A stretch of DNA of 64,000 nucleotides from Nostoc sp. ATCC 43529 (GTDB lineage: Bacteria > Cyanobacteriota > Cyanobacteriia > Cyanobacteriales > Nostocaceae): contig LWTK01000094.1 in the NCBI GenBank assembly GCA_003326205.1, forward strand, positions 1 through 64,000, read 5' to 3'. The first letter of the stretch is position 1. The number at the start of each line of letters is the position of its first letter. Position numbers and translations under genes: made by a program. This document shows, in pieces, positions 62,228 through 64,000 of this stretch. Under the pieces are notes generated by a model that was not told the origin of the DNA, ran no database searches, and was given only the letters and a program-made list of their open reading frames with translations.

Positions 62228-64000
62228 TCAATGACTACTAGTTACTAAACTGAACTCAGTTGTCTCTTTTTGAGGATCGGCTTCTGGACTATCAGCTTCA
62301 GAAGGCGGAACCAACTGCCAGAATTTCGGCAAAAATTCTTGCCAGTTTTGCAGAATTTTCTTCGCTTTTGGTGAATCAGTGCGTTCTGCATGAGTTTTGA
62401 TTAACTCTTGCAATTGCTTTGCACCTGCTTGGGTAATTACTCGCTGCATTTTGACAATTTCTGGGTTGACTAGCTCAGGGAATGAACCATCTTCATCTAA
62501 AAAGTATGCGAGTCCACCAGTCATTCCAGCCGCAACGTTACGTCCTACTTTACCAAGAACGACAATTACACCACCAGTCATGTACTCACAGCAGTGATCC
62601 CCAGCACCTTCAATGACTGCTACGCCTTTGGAATTTCTCACAGCAAAGCGCTCTCCTGCTAGACCGTTGGCAAATAACACACCACCAGTGGCACCATAAA
62701 GACAGGTATTACCAACTATGACGTTTTGTGAGGAATTATAAGTGGCATCAGATGGGGGTTTGATGATGATTTCACCACCATGCATTCCTTTGCCTACATA
62801 GTCGTTTGCCTCTCCTTCCAGGGTGAGAATAATGCCTGGGAGGTTGAAAGCGCCAAAGCTTTGTCCAACACTACCGGTGAATTTGAGATTAATTTGTCCT
62901 TCAAAACCGCTATCACCGTACTGGGAAGCGATCGCCCCTGCTAATCTAGTACCTACTGTTCTGTCAGTATTGATTATGGGGAAGGTCTTGGTAACACTAG
63001 ATTGGTTTTTGATGGCAGCTTGAATGTCGGGATCGGCAAGCAATTTGTCATCCAAAACCACGCCGTTGCTGTGGACTTCTTCATGCACTAACCAGTGACG
63101 ATTTTCTTTGGTATCTGGTAGTTGCAGTAAACAGTTGAGATTTAAGGATTGCGTTTTGGTAAGTTTTACTTCTGGGCGCACTTTCAATAAATCTGCACGT
63201 CCAATAATTTCTGACAATGAACGGTAGCCGAGTCGTGCTAACAAACTCCGCACTTCTTCGGCAATGAAGTAGAAGAAGTTGACAACTTGTTCGGGAATTC
63301 CTGTAAACCGCTTGCGGAGTTCTTCTTTTTGAGAAGCGACTCCCACAGGGCAGTTATTTGTGTGGCAGATACGCGCCATAATGCAGCCTTCAGCAATCAT
63401 GGCAATGGAGCCGAAACCGAATTCTTCAGCGCCCATCAATGCACCTATTACCACGTCCCAACCACTCTTAAGACCGCCATCTACCCGTAAAATCACGCGA
63501 TCGCGCAAACTATTTTCCATCAAAACGCGATGCACTTCACTTAAACCGAGTTCCCAAGGCGAACCTGCATGTTTAATGGAACTGAGTGGCGATGCACCTG
63601 TACCACCATCATGACCAGAAATTTGGATAATATCAGCATTTGCTTTGGCTACACCCGCGGCGATGGTTCCAATACCGACTTCTGCAACTAGCTTGACTGA
63701 AACTTTTGCTTTCGGGTTAATTTGGTGTAGGTCAAAAATCAGCTGGGCTAAGTCTTCAATTGAATAAATATCGTGGTGTGGTGGTGGTGAAATCAGCGTT
63801 ACACCAGGCTTAGAGCGCCTTAACATGGCGATGTATTCGCTCACCTTTGGCCCTGGTAGTTGTCCGCCTTCCCCAGGCTTGGCACCTTGGGCAATTTTAA
63901 TTTCAATTTGTTTGGCGTTGACTAAATACTCTGGGGTAACACCAAAGCGTCCCGATGCAACTTGCTTAATGGCACTATAAGCGCGATCGCCATTTCGCAA
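62228..64000 (-). CDS. gltB: Glutamate synthase large subunit, C-terminal part (start outside window)
   Basis: The frame is open to the window edge; 590 residues are visible and the N-terminal amidotransferase domain is missing here. The FMN-binding synthase region shows [58 protein letters not shown] and the 3Fe-4S cluster cysteines ([15 protein letters not shown]). The C-terminal GXGXG beta-helix follows ([32 protein letters not shown]). It makes glutamate from glutamine and 2-oxoglutarate. Cyanobacteria carry a ferredoxin-dependent and sometimes an NADPH-dependent form; this part does not settle which. Expression ends at the terminator at 62184. Confidence 0.93.
   Translation of the reverse strand: MRNGDRAYSAIKQVASGRFGVTPEYLVNAKQIEIKIAQGAKPGEGGQLPGPKVSEYIAMLRRSKPGVTLISPPPHHDIYSIEDLAQLIFDLHQINPKAKVSVKLVAEVGIGTIAAGVAKANADIIQISGHDGGTGASPLSSIKHAGSPWELGLSEVHRVLMENSLRDRVILRVDGGLKSGWDVVIGALMGAEEFGFGSIAMIAEGCIMARICHTNNCPVGVASQKEELRKRFTGIPEQVVNFFYFIAEEVRSLLARLGYRSLSEIIGRADLLKVRPEVKLTKTQSLNLNCLLQLPDTKENRHWLVHEEVHSNGVVLDDKLLADPDIQAAIKNQSSVTKTFPIINTDRTVGTRLAGAIASQYGDSGFEGQINLKFTGSVGQSFGAFNLPGIILTLEGEANDYVGKGMHGGEIIIKPPSDATYNSSQNVIVGNTCLYGATGGVLFANGLAGERFAVRNSKGVAVIEGAGDHCCEYMTGGVIVVLGKVGRNVAAGMTGGLAYFLDEDGSFPELVNPEIVKMQRVITQAGAKQLQELIKTHAERTDSPKAKKILQNWQEFLPKFWQLVPPSEADSPEADPQKETTEFSLVTSSH

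Overview
The window reads as chromosomal DNA of a filamentous, probably heterocyst-forming cyanobacterium (Nostocales). The evidence is the many HIP1 octamers (GCGATCGC), a phycocyanobilin reductase (pcyA), a CyanoP-like PsbP protein, a devBCA-type exporter with family-typical subunit lengths, a PEP-CTERM protein, a cyanobacterial-style family of Ser/Thr kinases, and dense arrays of short heptanucleotide or GAATTC-type tandem repeats (STRRs). Gene density is moderate and intergenic DNA is AT-rich. I see no rRNA, tRNA, CRISPR array, prophage or full-length insertion sequence.

Layout. 1-12 kb: tail of an RTX protein, an MFS transporter, a 912-residue VCBS/cadherin-like/DUF4114 protein, then a type I secretion pair (ABC transporter with cNMP-like and inactive C39-like domains, plus HlyD adaptor) that could export such proteins. 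12-19 kb: a metal-binding lipoprotein behind a Zur/Fur-like box but with altered ligands, YtxH/DUF948 envelope proteins, a TPM-domain protein, a precorrin-8X methylmutase-like protein and a beta-helix protein. 19-25 kb: dapB, a candidate small RNA, a PsbP-like protein, maf and pcyA. 25-31 kb: devBCA, a HAD phosphatase and a Uma2 nuclease-like protein. 32-39 kb: two related Ser/Thr kinases on either side of an FHA-FHA-ABCG exporter. 39-45 kb: ribD, a thioredoxin, an aminotransferase carrying an in-frame repeat, a PEP-CTERM protein and a lone receiver protein. 45-54 kb: uvrC, a tandem pair of paralogous membrane-anchored proteins, a small zinc-ribbon protein, a phosphoribosyltransferase, a family 4 uracil-DNA glycosylase and a tight tyrS-pyrF-hypothetical-DUF29 operon. 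54-64 kb: a class A penicillin-binding protein, DUF1825, J/TPR, TM2 and HhH proteins, signal peptidase I, a polysaccharide deacetylase and the C-terminal part of glutamate synthase.

The most unusual material is the small repeats. A 143-bp palindromic element occurs twice in opposite orientations. One copy sits exactly at the MFS stop codon inside an 11-bp target duplication and is itself split by a 190-bp element with perfect 18-bp terminal inverted repeats and another 11-bp duplication. A second family (TATAGCA/TATAGGA ends) is scattered through the window. Heptamer arrays supply the stop codons of three genes and the start codons of two, and a repeat has gone in frame into an aminotransferase gene. 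Functionally, the best system-level candidate is the kinase / FHA-ABC exporter / kinase cluster, which resembles the mycobacterial PknF-Rv1747 pair but with two kinases.
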